Positions 17,542 through 27,348 of a stretch of 64,000 bases of DNA are shown here, in pieces. Location: the NCBI RefSeq assembly GCF_002197645.1, contig NZ_CP021874.1, forward strand, positions 558,001 to 622,000, in the 5' to 3' direction. The number at the start of each line of letters is the position of its first letter. The first letter of the stretch is position 1. Both the position numbers and the translations under genes were made by a program. The notes under the pieces were generated by a model. That model saw only the letters and a list, made by a program, of their open reading frames with translations, searched no databases and had not been told where the DNA came from. This DNA comes from Enterococcus wangshanyuanii. Lineage in GTDB: Bacteria > Bacillota > Bacilli > Lactobacillales > Enterococcaceae.

Positions 17542-18852
17542 ATGGCAAATCCAACAATTGCAATTGTCGGTCGCCCCAATGTAGGAAAGTCGACGATTTT
17601 TAACCGTATAGCTGGTGAACGAATTTCTATCGTTGAAGATACACCAGGTGTCACTAGAGACCGTATTTACGCCACAGGAGAGTGGTTAGGTCGTGAATTT
17701 AGTATAATCGATACAGGTGGTATCGATCTTGGTGATGAGCCCTTTATGGAGCAAATCAAGCATCAGGCAGAAATCGCGATTGAAGAAACCGATGTCATCA
17801 TTTTTGTTGCCAGCGGCAGAGAAGGTGTGACAGATGCGGATGAACTTGTAGCAAAAATTTTATACCGTAGTAAAAAGCCAATCATTTTGGCTGTGAATAA
17901 AGTCGATAACCCAGAAATGCGTAATGATATTTATGAGTTTTATGCGTTAGGATTAGGAGATCCATTTCCAATTTCAGGAAGTCATGGACTTGGAATTGGT
18001 GACGTGTTAGACGAAGCGGTCAAACATTTTTCAACTGAGATTGAAGAGGAAGATGAAGGCACGATCAAGTTTAGTTTGATCGGTCGTCCAAATGTAGGGA
18101 AATCTTCATTGATCAACGCGATTCTTGGTGAAGAGCGTGTGATCGTTTCTGATATTGAAGGAACTACACGTGATGCAATCGATACACACTTTGAATCTGA
18201 AGATGGACAAAAGTTCCTGATGATCGATACAGCGGGAATGCGTAAACGCGGGAAAGTCTATGAAAGTACTGAAAAATATAGTGTGATGCGTGCGATGCGT
18301 GCGATCGAACGTTCAGATATTGTTTTGATGGTTCTAAATGCAGAAGAAGGTATTCGTGAACAAGATAAAAAAGTTGCTGGTTATGCACATGAAGCCGGGA
18401 GAGGGATCATCATTGTTGTCAATAAATGGGATACGTTGAAAAAAGAAACGAATACTATGCGTGATTTTGAGGAAGAAATTCGTGATGAATTCCAATATCT
18501 GGATTATGCTCCGATCATTTTCGTTTCAGCTGTGACGAAGCAGCGTTTAAACAAGTTGCCTGAGCTGATCGAAACAGTCAGCATGAATCAAAATCTACGA
18601 ATTCCATCAGCCTTATTGAATGATGTGGTCATGGATGCGATCGCGATCAATCCAACACCGACAGACAAAGGCAAACGATTAAAGGTCTTTTATGCAACAC
18701 AAGTCGCTATCAAACCGCCGACCTTCGTCATTTTTGTAAACGAAGAGGAATTGATGCATTTTTCTTACGCACGATTTTTGGAGAACCAAATTCGAAAAGC
18801 ATTTACTTTTGAAGGCACACCGATCAAAATTATTCCAAGAAGACGGAAATAG
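17542..18852 (+). CDS. der: Ribosome biogenesis GTPase Der (EngA)
   Basis: The 436-residue protein has tandem GTPase domains and a C-terminal KH-like domain. Both P-loops read GRPNVGKS (near residues 9 and 180), with DTPGVTRD and DIEGTTRD switch regions and NKVD/NKWD base-recognition motifs. It is essential for 50S subunit maturation. AAGGAGG precedes the ATG. In most Firmicutes it follows rpsA directly; here the regulator and aldehyde dehydrogenase pair sits between. Confidence 0.97.
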   Translation: MANPTIAIVGRPNVGKSTIFNRIAGERISIVEDTPGVTRDRIYATGEWLGREFSIIDTGGIDLGDEPFMEQIKHQAEIAIEETDVIIFVASGREGVTDADELVAKILYRSKKPIILAVNKVDNPEMRNDIYEFYALGLGDPFPISGSHGLGIGDVLDEAVKHFSTEIEEEDEGTIKFSLIGRPNVGKSSLINAILGEERVIVSDIEGTTRDAIDTHFESEDGQKFLMIDTAGMRKRGKVYESTEKYSVMRAMRAIERSDIVLMVLNAEEGIREQDKKVAGYAHEAGRGIIIVVNKWDTLKKETNTMRDFEEEIRDEFQYLDYAPIIFVSAVTKQRLNKLPELIETVSMNQNLRIPSALLNDVVMDAIAINPTPTDKGKRLKVFYATQVAIKPPTFVIFVNEEELMHFSYARFLENQIRKAFTFEGTPIKIIPRRRK

Positions 18853-18952
18853 CGCATTTTACCACACTTTTTTCAAATGTACAAACAAATTCATTGAGTT
18901 CTAAAAAAAAATGACATTTTTTGAAAAAACTGGTTAAAAAGCATCAAAAACC

Positions 18953-18981
18953 TTGCTATTACAAGCTTCCTATGATATCGT
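18953..18981 (+). promoter_or_regulatory. Possible hup promoter
   Basis: TTGCTA (18953-18958) and TATCGT (18976-18981) are spaced by 17 bp with a TG just before the -10. A hairpin (ATTTTTG/CAAAAAT, about 19022-19042) and a GATATCT/AGATATC repeat (19053-19069) lie in the leader between it and hup. Confidence 0.35.
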
Positions 18982-19099
18982 GATAACAGAATATTGAACC
19001 AAATCAATATTTGTACGTCATTTTTGGACCACTCAAAAATGAACGTAAATTCGATATCTATTAGATATCCTATCCCTTGTGGAGGAGGTGAAATAATCC

Positions 19100-19375
19100 A
19101 TGGCAAATAAAGCAGAATTAATCGAAAACGTTGCATCTTCAACTGGTCTAACTAAAAAAGACGCAACTGCAGCAGTGGATGCTGTATTTTCAACAATCCA
19201 AGAATCTCTTGCTAAAGGTGAAAAAGTTCAATTAATCGGTTTTGGTAACTTTGAAGTTCGCGAACGTGCGGCTCGTAAAGGACGTAACCCACAAACTGGT
19301 AAAGAAATTCAAATCGCTGCAAGTAAAGTACCTGCGTTCAAACCAGGTAAAGCCTTGAAAGATGCTGTTAAATAA
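19100..19375 (+). CDS. hup: HU family DNA-binding protein
   Basis: This 91-residue protein has the full HU length and the signatures [12 protein letters not shown] and [21 protein letters not shown], where the Arg-rich arm contacts DNA. It is the main nucleoid-associated protein of Firmicutes. A very strong GGAGGAGGTGA ribosome site suits a highly expressed gene. It is followed by two terminators. Confidence 0.97.
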   Translation: MANKAELIENVASSTGLTKKDATAAVDAVFSTIQESLAKGEKVQLIGFGNFEVRERAARKGRNPQTGKEIQIAASKVPAFKPGKALKDAVK

Positions 19376-19385
19376 GACAGTTCTT

Positions 19386-19421
19386 AGAATCCCTGATTTT
19401 CAGGGGTTCTTTCTTTTTTTG
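19386..19421 (+). terminator. hup terminator 1
   Basis: AGAATCCCTG pairs with CAGGGGTTCT and a T-rich run follows. Confidence 0.85.
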
Positions 19422-19433
19422 AATGATAAAAAG

Positions 19434-19492
19434 CTGAGATAAGTGCTGCTTCCATAAATTATGGACGTTGACAGCATTTATCTCAGTTTTTT
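19434..19492 (+). terminator. hup terminator 2, long nested hairpin
   Basis: CTGAGATAAGTGCTG (19434-19448) pairs with CAGCATTTATCTCAG (19472-19486) and encloses a near-perfect TCCATAAATTATGGA dyad; TTTTTT follows. Confidence 0.82.
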
Positions 19493-19856
19493 AAGGATAA
19501 TGAATAATTAGTTATGTCAAAAAGATAAATTTACCTATGAACAGTTAAGGCGACTAATTATTCAATTTAGATCGAATCACTAAGCTTCTAGAACGCTGTA
19601 TGTTTAAGGAGTGCGCTAAGATCCGTAACATACATTTTCTTTGAAGCAAACTTATTATAATCATCGGTGTATTAGAATTTTATATGCTGTAAAAACGGAA
19701 TATTCCGTAGGAAAATATGAATCAATAATGTCTGTTCTTTAAGAAACTCTAAAGAACCATTGTTATTTAGATGGAAATGCTTGTTACATAAAATAGTCCA
19801 TCCCTCTTTATGTTTTCCAACAAATAATGGTAGAATAAGGAAGAGGGGTGTCAGCG
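19493..19856 (+). other. 363-bp intergenic stretch rich in inverted repeats
   Basis: No gene is visible. Four inverted repeats are present: TGAATAATTAGT/ACTAATTATTCA (19501-19512 and 19553-19564), GTATGTT/AACATAC (about 19598 and 19628), a self-complementary ACGGAATATTCCGT (about 19694-19707) and GTTCTTT/AAAGAAC (19734-19740 and 19751-19757). This could hold a small RNA or the leader of the next gene. AGAGGGG at 19842-19848 is the ribosome site of the next gene. Confidence 0.5.
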
Positions 19857-20903
19857 ATGGAATTCATTTATGCAAAGAATCATCAAAAAACCACCATTAC
19901 ATATGGAAAAACCTTCGCTTCTCAGCTTAGGACAACGACAGTGAGCGCAACACATGTTTTTTTAATCACCAATCAGCGCTACTACGATTTGTTTGCGGAT
20001 AAATTTATTCAGTTTTTTGATGAGGGGCAAGAAATCGATTGGTTTATTTGTAAAAATGACGCGCACTGCAATAATATGAACGAACTGGAAGGACTCCTTG
20101 CGTTTATTGCCGATTTTGACCAGCAACAGGATTTCTTGTTTTTAGGTATCGGAAATGAAGGAGTAATTCAATTGACTAGCTTTTTGCACAGTACATCAGT
20201 ATTAACATCGACCTGCTGGTTACTCCCTTTATCTGTTCGTTCACTAAGTAAGAGTTTACTTGGCGCCGCTGAAATAGAACTAAACAATCATCCTGTTTTA
20301 AAAAATACAGTGCTTCCAGAACAAATTATCTATGATCATACATTGATCACTGATCATGGGGATGGAAAATTGGTTGACTTTCTGATTTTTATCCGATGCG
20401 GTATTGTGCGAAGTCATGATTATTTGAGAGTACTTTTTAAAAACTATAATGATCGTTCGAAATTAAATCAGCAGTCATTCGCTGCTTTATTGAATGAAAT
20501 GATTCATTATTATGAGATAGATGGACAAAAAATCGATCAGTTTGGTACACTATTCGAGCACGGCTTTTCCGAAGTAGCCAACGGGCATCTTTTATCTAGA
20601 AATATGAAGCGACTTTTAGGCTGTTTATTGCAGTTGCTTTGGGCTCAGGAAGTGAATAATTTCTCCTTTCATTATAAAAATTTTGTGATTTGGTTGATCC
20701 ACTTAGGCTTTCCTGTCGATTTTCCAGAACAAATTTTGACTAGCGATTATGTCGAAGGGATCCTAACCTGTGTGGACCGAGGAGAACGAGCGCTTTTGTT
20801 AAATGAAATCGGCAATGGCGATCAGCTTCAAAAGCCGAAAGCAGAAGACTTATTACAAACCGTTGAACATTATAGACGAATACTAAAAGAAATCAGAGGG
20901 TAG
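19857..20903 (+). CDS. Probable catalytically inactive 3-dehydroquinate synthase-like protein
   Basis: This 348-residue protein is not one I can name. Its order of segments follows AroB: THVFLITNQRYYDLF resembles the Rossmann strand KVVIITDTNVQPLY; FLFLGIGNEGVIQLTSFL matches the AroB block IIALGGGVVGDLAGFV; TCWLLPLSVRSLSKSLLGA matches LQVPTTLLAQVDSSIGGK. The glycine-rich GGGxxGD, the catalytic Lys of GGKTAVN and the metal-binding HTIGH motif are all lost. If related, it is a pseudoenzyme. A genuine aroB lies at 29534. ATG 19857 is favoured over GTG 19848, which is part of the ribosome site. It is four bases upstream of the TPR gene and probably co-transcribed. The alternative is an unrelated Rossmann-like protein. 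Confidence 0.6.
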   Translation: MEFIYAKNHQKTTITYGKTFASQLRTTTVSATHVFLITNQRYYDLFADKFIQFFDEGQEIDWFICKNDAHCNNMNELEGLLAFIADFDQQQDFLFLGIGNEGVIQLTSFLHSTSVLTSTCWLLPLSVRSLSKSLLGAAEIELNNHPVLKNTVLPEQIIYDHTLITDHGDGKLVDFLIFIRCGIVRSHDYLRVLFKNYNDRSKLNQQSFAALLNEMIHYYEIDGQKIDQFGTLFEHGFSEVANGHLLSRNMKRLLGCLLQLLWAQEVNNFSFHYKNFVIWLIHLGFPVDFPEQILTSDYVEGILTCVDRGERALLLNEIGNGDQLQKPKAEDLLQTVEHYRRILKEIRG

Positions 20904-20907
20904 AACA

Positions 20908-22167
20908 ATGACAACGTATAGTGAAAAAATGCTACAAGCATTACATGAAGATGATTTAGCGCAAGCGCAATTGATGCTTGCGGAAGCAATTAGAAAAGAT
21001 GACGATGATACACTTGCTGATTTAGGTGAAGAGTTGTTGTCATTAGGTTTTTTAGAAGAAGCAAAATTGATTTTTGACCATTTACTATCGATTTTCCCTG
21101 ATGCGGAAGGATTGAATATTCCATTAGCTGAGATTGCGATCGAGAATAATTTGATCGATGAAGCTTTTGAATATTTAGAAAAAGTAACGAAAGACAGTGA
21201 TAGCTATGTTCAAAGCCTGCTAGTTACAGCAGATTTATATCAAGTGATCGGTATTCCAGAAGTCAGTGAAGCAAAATTGAAAGAAGCACAACAGATTTTA
21301 CCGGATGAACCACTTATTTTATTCGCTTTAGGCGAACTATACTTTGTAAATGGACAATTTGGTGAAGCCATTGAGGCATACACGACACTACTTGAGGAAC
21401 AAGTAACAGATATTTCCGGAGTCTCGATCAATGAACGCCTTGGAAGTTGTTACAGCATGATGGGTGAATTTGAAGAGGCCATCCCATATTTGGAAAAAGC
21501 CTTAGGAGAAGGACAGACGGATGAACGTCTATTTCAGCTTGCGTTCACGTATTTACAGTTACACGAAAATCAAAAAGCTATTGCATTGCTGCAGCAATTG
21601 AGAGTTTTAAATCCACATTATCAGTCCTTGTATCTTTCATTAGGTGAAGCCTTACAAGAAGAGGAACAACTTGAAGAAGCTCAAACAGTTTTATCAGAAG
21701 GAATCAAAGAAAATCCATTTCAAGTTGATTTGTACCATCTTGCTTCTGAAAATGCTTATCGTTTACATGATACAGTGCAAGCAGAAGAATTATTGAAAAA
21801 AGCTCTAGAACTTGGGGAAAAAACAGATGAAACGCTGCTTACCTTAAGTAATTTGTATTTAAATGAAGAACGCTTTGATGAAGTTGTCGAAGTCGTCCAA
21901 AAGATGGAAGAACAAGGACATCCATACGCTGAATGGAATCTCGCTCATGCATATAATGAACTGGAAGAATTTGCATTGGCAAAAGTTCACTATGAACAAG
22001 CCTATCAAGAGCTTAACCATGAGCCGGATTTTTTGAAAGAATATGCGGTGTTTCTACGTGAAGAAGGCCAACTGGAAAAAGCGAAGGAACTGTTACAGCA
22101 TTATCTTCACCATGAGCCTGGTGATACAGAAGCACAATCATTACTGGATGATATAGAAGAAAGATAG
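20908..22167 (+). CDS. TPR repeat protein (YpiA-like)
   Basis: The 419-residue cytoplasmic protein is made of about ten tetratricopeptide repeats, visible as recurring (A/L)xxx(F/Y)...A...Y..A/L..P patterns such as EEAIPYLEKALGEGQTDERL and LFALGELYFVNGQFGEAIEAY. In B. subtilis the TPR protein YpiA precedes YpiB, the same order as here. TPR arrays mediate protein contacts; the partner is not known. The downstream ribosome site overlaps its end, so it is coupled to ypiB. Confidence 0.85.
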   Translation: MTTYSEKMLQALHEDDLAQAQLMLAEAIRKDDDDTLADLGEELLSLGFLEEAKLIFDHLLSIFPDAEGLNIPLAEIAIENNLIDEAFEYLEKVTKDSDSYVQSLLVTADLYQVIGIPEVSEAKLKEAQQILPDEPLILFALGELYFVNGQFGEAIEAYTTLLEEQVTDISGVSINERLGSCYSMMGEFEEAIPYLEKALGEGQTDERLFQLAFTYLQLHENQKAIALLQQLRVLNPHYQSLYLSLGEALQEEEQLEEAQTVLSEGIKENPFQVDLYHLASENAYRLHDTVQAEELLKKALELGEKTDETLLTLSNLYLNEERFDEVVEVVQKMEEQGHPYAEWNLAHAYNELEEFALAKVHYEQAYQELNHEPDFLKEYAVFLREEGQLEKAKELLQHYLHHEPGDTEAQSLLDDIEER

Positions 22168-22176
22168 GTGATGACG

Positions 22177-22716
22177 ATGTTTGTCAATGTCTCTGATAAG
22201 AAAGAATTTTTACTTTGGTTAGTGAATAATGTTTCTTTTAGTCAACGAGAAGTATTATGGATTTTGAATTATCTAATCAATCACGAAGCGATTTTAAATA
22301 ATGTGCATTTTGTTGAGCATGCAGATAAAACAGTGAGAGGGATGAAGGTGACATCGAAGGAAGTTGAAGACGAACCGATCACCTTATTCCTTTCAGGAAA
22401 AGAGTTCGTAGATACGGATCAGATTTTTCATGAAATTCGAATGAATTGGAAGGAAGCTCTTTATATTGAATGTATATTTGATGGGGCTTGGCAAAATAGC
22501 CAATATTTATCTATTTTAGAAGACAATCCATATGCTCGTTGGAACGAACAGGTCAGTGAAGAAATCATGGAAAACATCAATACCTTTTTTGCTCAAGAAG
22601 AAAAACAAGCGAAGATCGATTTATTGTATAGTCAAATCGATTTGGCGCTGGAAGATGATAACTATGAAGCGTTTCTTGAATTATCAGATGAACTGAATCA
22701 TTTGAAAAATTCATGA
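22177..22716 (+). CDS. ypiB: YpiB family protein (UPF0302)
   Basis: This 179-residue protein starts [20 protein letters not shown], the typical opening of YpiB, and has the two-part layout of the family: an N-terminal UPF0302 domain and a C-terminal IDEAL-type segment ([20 protein letters not shown]). The function is not established. The frame can start at 22168, but AGGTGATG there is the ribosome site, so ATG 22177 is used. It closes the three-gene block from 19857. Confidence 0.85.
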   Translation: MFVNVSDKKEFLLWLVNNVSFSQREVLWILNYLINHEAILNNVHFVEHADKTVRGMKVTSKEVEDEPITLFLSGKEFVDTDQIFHEIRMNWKEALYIECIFDGAWQNSQYLSILEDNPYARWNEQVSEEIMENINTFFAQEEKQAKIDLLYSQIDLALEDDNYEAFLELSDELNHLKNS

Positions 22717-22724
22717 TAAATACT

Positions 22725-22770
22725 AAAAGGAGTGAAACGAAAGGCTATCCCCTTTGCTTCACTCCTTTTA
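22725..22770. terminator. Bidirectional terminator between ypiB and the YitT gene
   Basis: Arms 22725-22744 and 22749-22769 (AAAAGGAGTGAA against TTCACTCCTTTT) pair closely and have A/T-rich ends on both sides, suiting the convergent genes. Confidence 0.82.
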
Positions 22771-22773
22771 AGG

Positions 22774-23664
22774 TCAATTTAAGACCTTTTTCTTTTTGAA
22801 TAATGTTTTAGTTGGTCGGGCATAAGTAAAGCCTTCACCAATGGCCTCATGAACATTGATGACTGAGATAAACGCCTTTGGATCCAGTTCGTGAACGATT
22901 CGTTTGATTTCCATCAATTCACTTGGGCTAACGACCATATACAGCACTTTTTTCTCTCCTTGAGAGTAACCGCCTTGACCATTCAAATAAGTAACACCAC
23001 GTTCTAAAATAGCCATAACGACTTCGCCGATATCTTCTGTATGATCAGAAATGACCAGCATTCCTTTTGCAGCATATGCTCCATCCAGCACAGAATCAAC
23101 CACGCGGCTAAACACAAACGATACGATCAGTGTATACATCATTCGTTTAACATCAATGTAACTTAGTGACAGAACAAGGACTAAAATATCAAAAATCAGT
23201 AATGAGCGTCCCATGCTGATCCCATAATTCTTTTCTAAAATCCGGGCAATAACATCTGTTCCACCAGTGGTTCCGCCAACACGATAGACAAATCCGCTGC
23301 CTAAGCCTGCAGCTAACCCCGCAAGTAAAGAAGCAATCAACAAATCGTGATCCAGATTAACTTCGATCGGGAAACGTTGCCATAGCCATAAGAAAACGGA
23401 TAAAGAGACCGTTCCTAAAATAGTATAATAAAATGAATGTTTACCAAGAACTTTGCCACCGATCAAAATCAGTGGAATATTGATGATCAGCGTTGAGTAC
23501 GCTGGATCAATATGAAATAATGCCCGTAAAATCAAGGTGATCCCTGTCACGCCGCCTTCAGCCAAGTCATTTGCAATGTTAAAAGTAACTAGACCAAATG
23601 CATAGAGACAGGTTCCAGCTAAAATCAGCAAAACATCCTTAACATAAAATTTTTTTTCTTCCAT
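22774..23664 (-). CDS. YitT family membrane protein (YpjC-like)
   Basis: The 296-residue protein has an N-terminal five-helix membrane domain (about 8-190; blocks LAEGGVTGITLILRALF and GSGFVYRVGGTTGGTDVIA) and a C-terminal DUF2179 domain (about 215-285) with RGVTYLNGQGGYSQGEKKVL. B. subtilis YpjC lies next to ypjD and dapB, the same neighbours as here, although on the opposite strand. The transport substrate is not known. ATG 23664 follows GGGAGTGG and is preferred to GTG 23673. Confidence 0.88.
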   Translation of the reverse strand: MEEKKFYVKDVLLILAGTCLYAFGLVTFNIANDLAEGGVTGITLILRALFHIDPAYSTLIINIPLILIGGKVLGKHSFYYTILGTVSLSVFLWLWQRFPIEVNLDHDLLIASLLAGLAAGLGSGFVYRVGGTTGGTDVIARILEKNYGISMGRSLLIFDILVLVLSLSYIDVKRMMYTLIVSFVFSRVVDSVLDGAYAAKGMLVISDHTEDIGEVVMAILERGVTYLNGQGGYSQGEKKVLYMVVSPSELMEIKRIVHELDPKAFISVINVHEAIGEGFTYARPTKTLFKKKKVLN

Positions 23665-23824
23665 GAAATCCACTCCCTAACAACGCAAAATTTAGCGAAG
23701 TTCTTTACCATAAATTGTCCATATCCAGTACTCACTTTAGCATTCTACAGATAAAACAACAAGTAGAACCTTTCCAGATCACAAAGTTTTTGATAAGATG
23801 AATACTAAGAAAGGTTGAGATAAA

Positions 23825-24172
23825 ATGAATGAGAATAAACAGTCACTGTATTCGATGCAGCAGGAAGTTGATGCGTATATCCAACAATTTAAAACAGGCT
23901 ATTTTTCTCCTTTGAGTCAAATGGCTCGTTTGACTGAGGAAGTTGGTGAACTAGCCAGAGAAATCAACCACTATTACGGTGAAAAACCTAAAAAGGCAAA
24001 CGAACAACCAAAGACCGTGACAGAAGAACTAGGAGATGTGTTATTTGTGACGATGATCATGGCCAATTCTCTAGATATAGATTTAACAGAAGCGTTTCAA
24101 AAGAATATGGAAAAATTCAATCAGCGAGATAAATATCGTTTTGAACGAAAGGATGGTCAGACAAATGATTAA
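23825..24172 (+). CDS. MazG-family nucleotide pyrophosphohydrolase (YpjD-like)
   Basis: The 115-residue protein carries a MazG fold with the metal-binding pattern [12 protein letters not shown] and [15 protein letters not shown], the ExxE/ExxD motifs of these pyrophosphatases. They hydrolyse NTPs, often to remove abnormal nucleotides. It heads a tight cluster (ypjD-dapB-cca-thioesterase) with overlapping ends, as in Bacillus. The ribosome site is AAAGG 11 bp before the ATG. Confidence 0.9.
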   Translation: MNENKQSLYSMQQEVDAYIQQFKTGYFSPLSQMARLTEEVGELAREINHYYGEKPKKANEQPKTVTEELGDVLFVTMIMANSLDIDLTEAFQKNMEKFNQRDKYRFERKDGQTND

Positions 24173-24953
24173 AGTGTTAGTAGCAGGTTTCAAAGGGAAG
24201 ATGGGTGTTATCGCGACCAAAATGGTTTTAGCTCATGATAATTTTGAGTTAGTAGGTGTATTAGATCCGTTTGAAGAAAAAAACAATCTTAAAGAATTAG
24301 CTGAATATGAAGTAGTCGACGTCCCGATTTTTAAAGCTAAAAAAGATGTAGTATCTGTTAAACCAGATGTTTGGATCGATTTTACTATTCCCGCGGTTGC
24401 TTATGAGAATACACGATTTGCAATCGAAAATCATATTTCACCAGTTGTTGGAACAACTGGATTAACAGAAGAACAATTGTCTGAATTAACGACGCTCTCT
24501 GAAGAACTTAAAGTTGGTGGCTTAATCGCACCTAATTTTGCTGTGGGTGCAGTTTTAATGATGCAGTTTGCACAAAAAGCAGCAGCCTATTTTCCAGATG
24601 TGGAAATCATCGAGCTTCATCATGATAATAAGCTGGATGCTCCGAGTGGAACAGCGCTTAAAACAGCTGAAATGATGAGTGAAGTTCGTCAAAAGAAACT
24701 GCAAGGACATCAAGAAGAAAAAGAACTACTTGCTGGTGCACGAGGCGCAGATTTTGACGGTATGAAAATCCATAGTGTACGATTGCCAGGATTAGTTGCA
24801 CATCAGCAAGTGCAATTTGGTGGTGTGGGTGAAGGGCTGACTATCAGACATGATTCTTATGATCGTAGTTCATTTATGACTGGAGTCGCTTTAGGTTGTG
24901 AAAAAGTGATTCATTTAGACAAATTAGTCTATGGATTGGAAAATCTTTTATGA
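24165..24953 (+). CDS. dapB: 4-hydroxy-tetrahydrodipicolinate reductase
   Basis: This 262-residue enzyme reduces the dipicolinate precursor of lysine and meso-diaminopimelate. It has the nucleotide-binding motif VAGFKGKMG, the VVGTTG loop, and the catalytic region [20 protein letters not shown]. The ATG 24165 start overlaps the preceding gene by 8 bp and has AAAGGATGG upstream. Enterococci use L-Lys in their peptidoglycan stem, so the product probably feeds lysine. It overlaps cca by 4 bp. Confidence 0.95.
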   Translation: MIKVLVAGFKGKMGVIATKMVLAHDNFELVGVLDPFEEKNNLKELAEYEVVDVPIFKAKKDVVSVKPDVWIDFTIPAVAYENTRFAIENHISPVVGTTGLTEEQLSELTTLSEELKVGGLIAPNFAVGAVLMMQFAQKAAAYFPDVEIIELHHDNKLDAPSGTALKTAEMMSEVRQKKLQGHQEEKELLAGARGADFDGMKIHSVRLPGLVAHQQVQFGGVGEGLTIRHDSYDRSSFMTGVALGCEKVIHLDKLVYGLENLL

Positions 24954-26161
24954 AACTAGATATGGTTCCAGCTGAATTTATCAAAGCATCTGATATTTTA
25001 AAAGAAATTCATTCTCATGGATATGAAGCCTACTTTGTGGGCGGCAGTGTTCGAGATGCCCTTTTAGGTCAAGAAATTCATGATGTAGATATTGCTACTA
25101 GCGCTTACCCAGAAGAGATCAAGCAAATATTTAGTCGGACAATCGATGTTGGGATCGATCATGGTACGGTTCTTATATTAGCAGGTGAAGAACAATATGA
25201 GATCACGACTTTTCGAACGGAGTCCACTTATCAAGATTATAGAAGACCAGACAAAGTTACATTTGTCCGCACATTAAAAGAAGATCTGAAACGACGTGAC
25301 TTTACGATCAATGCGTTGGCGATGACTGTCGAAGGGGAAATCATTGATTTATTTGATGGTATGGCAGATTTGGATCAACAAATCATTCGGGCAGTAGGTA
25401 ACCCGAAAGAACGTTTTCATGAAGATGCTTTACGTATGATGCGCGGTTTACGTTTTGCCAGTCAGCTTGATTTTTCGATTGAAACCAATACATTGGCCGC
25501 TATCCAAGAATTTCATTCGTTACTTGAAAAGATTTCAGTGGAGCGGGTCGCTGTGGAGTTCAGCAAATTATTACTAGGAAAAAACAGACGGGCAGGAATC
25601 TTACCTTTTGTCGAGACTGAATGTTATCAATATTGTCCAGGATTAGAACAATTTGGGGATGCTTTGCTAAGGTTTGCTGATTTCCCAGACCGAAAGATAG
25701 AGACGGAAGCACAAGCGTGGACATTGCTGATTAAAACAATTGGTCTAAAGGAAAGTGACCTACGCAACTTTTTAAAATCATGGAAGCTTTCCAACCATTT
25801 ACTTCAGGAAGTACAACAGCTATTATATGGTTTAGAGAAACGTCACGTTGCTGATTGGCAAGCCATCGATTTATTCGATTTAGGCTTAGAAGCGGTCGTA
25901 TCGGTTGAAAAACTATTGTTTTATTATAACCAAAAGAGTAAAATTGAAGAAGCAAGTAAACTTTATTTAAGTCTGCCTATCCATGATCGGAAAGAACTAG
26001 CCATTTCAGGGAATGAGTTGATGAAGTCCTTTGACAAAAAGCCTGGAAAATGGTTAGGTGATTTAATTCAAACAATCGAGAGAGCGGTTGTTGATGGACA
26101 GGTTGAAAATACGCAGGAAGCATTACTTTCTTTTGCAAAAGACAAGCTGGAGAAGGAGTGA
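24950..26161 (+). CDS. cca: CCA-adding tRNA nucleotidyltransferase
   Basis: This 403-residue class II nucleotidyltransferase adds or repairs the 3' CCA of tRNAs. The head motif [10 protein letters not shown], the catalytic [17 protein letters not shown] and the nucleotide-selecting region around [15 protein letters not shown] are all present. Its length fits the Firmicutes enzyme. The start overlaps the dapB stop (ATGA), and its stop overlaps the ribosome site of the next gene. Confidence 0.95.
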   Translation: MKLDMVPAEFIKASDILKEIHSHGYEAYFVGGSVRDALLGQEIHDVDIATSAYPEEIKQIFSRTIDVGIDHGTVLILAGEEQYEITTFRTESTYQDYRRPDKVTFVRTLKEDLKRRDFTINALAMTVEGEIIDLFDGMADLDQQIIRAVGNPKERFHEDALRMMRGLRFASQLDFSIETNTLAAIQEFHSLLEKISVERVAVEFSKLLLGKNRRAGILPFVETECYQYCPGLEQFGDALLRFADFPDRKIETEAQAWTLLIKTIGLKESDLRNFLKSWKLSNHLLQEVQQLLYGLEKRHVADWQAIDLFDLGLEAVVSVEKLLFYYNQKSKIEEASKLYLSLPIHDRKELAISGNELMKSFDKKPGKWLGDLIQTIERAVVDGQVENTQEALLSFAKDKLEKE

Positions 26162-26166
26162 GCGCC

Positions 26167-26538
26167 ATGGGGAAATTTTCTAAGTCGTTTATTGTCAGTC
26201 AAAAAGACACTGCAAAAATGATAGGATCAGGTGATTTAGATGTTCTTGCAACACCTGTATTGATCACGATGGTTGAAAATACGGCCAAAAATTTCTTGGC
26301 TAAAGAGCTGACATCGGAAGAAACAAGTGTCGGTACGATGATCAATGCGAAGCATTTAAGACCTTCAAAAGTAGGAGCCAAAATTTCCGTTCATATCAAG
26401 GTTGAAACAAGAGAGAAATCCAAAGTCGATTTTTCTTTTGAGGTTTTAGATAATGAGTGCGTCGTAGCTTCTGGAACGCATCAAAGAGCTGTTATCTTAA
26501 CTGATGTATTTTTAAGCAAATTAGCGCTTTCTAAATGA
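26167..26538 (+). CDS. Hotdog-fold thioesterase (FlK-like)
   Basis: This 123-residue single hotdog domain protein begins MGKFSKSFIVSQKDTAKMIG. The segment LATPVLITMVENTAKNFLAK matches the substrate-binding helix of the fluoroacetyl-CoA thioesterase-like family, with SVGTMINAKHLRPSKVG as the conserved middle strand. It probably hydrolyses an acyl-CoA, the identity unknown. ATG 26167 is used because AAGGAG lies at the right distance; the open frame begins at GTG 26158. It is the last gene of the ypjD-dapB-cca cluster. Confidence 0.78.
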   Translation: MGKFSKSFIVSQKDTAKMIGSGDLDVLATPVLITMVENTAKNFLAKELTSEETSVGTMINAKHLRPSKVGAKISVHIKVETREKSKVDFSFEVLDNECVVASGTHQRAVILTDVFLSKLALSK

Positions 26539-26619
26539 TGAAGCGAATAGAGTGACCTAGTTTAAAAGTTATGCTAAACTTAAAAATGTATAAAATATTT
26601 TAGTAAGGAGACTTATATC

Positions 26620-27072
26620 ATGAGCAGAGAAATGACAGGATTGAAGTTTTATTTTAGAAATGGTGAAACATGGACGATCGGACGCCGTTTTATCGGAGAT
26701 TTATGGATCAAACAAATCACAACAAGTTTTGGTCGTATCCACGGAAGCGAATTTATGGAAATTCATCCATGCGAAGGCTTCAAAATTGAAATTTTCCAAG
26801 AAGGGGATCATGTTCAAACACATGACATCAACCTTGGTGGTTTGGAATTAGGTATGTTTGCCCGCGCCTTAAAATATGAAGATATTGAACGTATGGAAAT
26901 TTTATACAAAACAGGTACACCTGACTTAGTATACTTCCCATACAAAGACAAAACTGACGAAGGTTTAGACAACGTGTACCAATCAACTAAAGTCAGTGAA
27001 AAAACAAAAAGCTTATACATCGTGATCGATCCAACACAAACAGTTGACGATGTTTATGGTGAAGAGCTTTAA
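26620..27072 (+). CDS. Conserved hypothetical protein, 150 residues
   Basis: I do not recognise a characterised family. The protein is soluble, without a signal peptide or membrane segment, and begins MSREMTGLKFYFRNGETWTI. It is rich in aromatic residues and alternates short strands, suggesting an all-beta or alpha/beta fold. A good ribosome site (TAAGGAG) and codon use like its neighbours make it a real gene. It is monocistronic, lying between the cca cluster and the aro leader, with a terminator after it. Confidence 0.75.
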   Translation: MSREMTGLKFYFRNGETWTIGRRFIGDLWIKQITTSFGRIHGSEFMEIHPCEGFKIEIFQEGDHVQTHDINLGGLELGMFARALKYEDIERMEILYKTGTPDLVYFPYKDKTDEGLDNVYQSTKVSEKTKSLYIVIDPTQTVDDVYGEEL

Positions 27073-27089
27073 TAGTAAGCGATCTAATG

Positions 27090-27125
27090 AAGAGGCAAAT
27101 CTTATAGTTTTGTCTCTTTGTTTTT
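27090..27125 (+). terminator. Terminator before the aro leader
   Basis: AAGAGGCAAA (27090-27099) pairs with TTTTGTCTCTT (27108-27118), then a T-rich run. Confidence 0.75.
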
Positions 27126-27201
27126 CAATCAAGAATAGTTAGAAGAATAAGAAAATTCAAATAAATATCCTTGAGGTTTTAACCATACACGAAAATAATT
27201 G

Positions 27202-27230
27202 TTGACACATGTAAATTTGAGGTATATACT
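27202..27230 (+). promoter_or_regulatory. Promoter of the aromatic amino acid operon
   Basis: A perfect -35 TTGACA (27202-27207) and TATACT (27225-27230) are separated by exactly 17 bp. Transcription should begin near 27237, about 35 bp before the leader peptide. Confidence 0.85.
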
Positions 27231-27270
27231 GAGAACAATTCTTAAATAAATCAGTTACGGAGTGATTCAT

Positions 27271-27333
27271 ATGACAAGCATGAAGCATAACCAATTACAA
27301 CTGAATAATTATTACTTTAGCTATTTTAGATGA
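27271..27333 (+). CDS. Tyr/Phe-rich leader peptide of the aro operon
   Basis: This short frame encodes 20 residues, MTSMKHNQLQLNNYYFSYFR, then TGA. It has its own ribosome site (CGGAG, about 10 bp before the ATG) and lies between a consensus promoter and tandem hairpins with U-rich tails. Five of the last seven codons are Tyr or Phe, the two amino acids made by the operon downstream (tyrA, pheA). In ribosome-mediated attenuation such codons cause stalling when the charged tRNA is scarce. The peptide itself probably has no function. Confidence 0.85.
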   Translation: MTSMKHNQLQLNNYYFSYFR

Positions 27334-27348
27334 GTTTGTGTTCATGAA

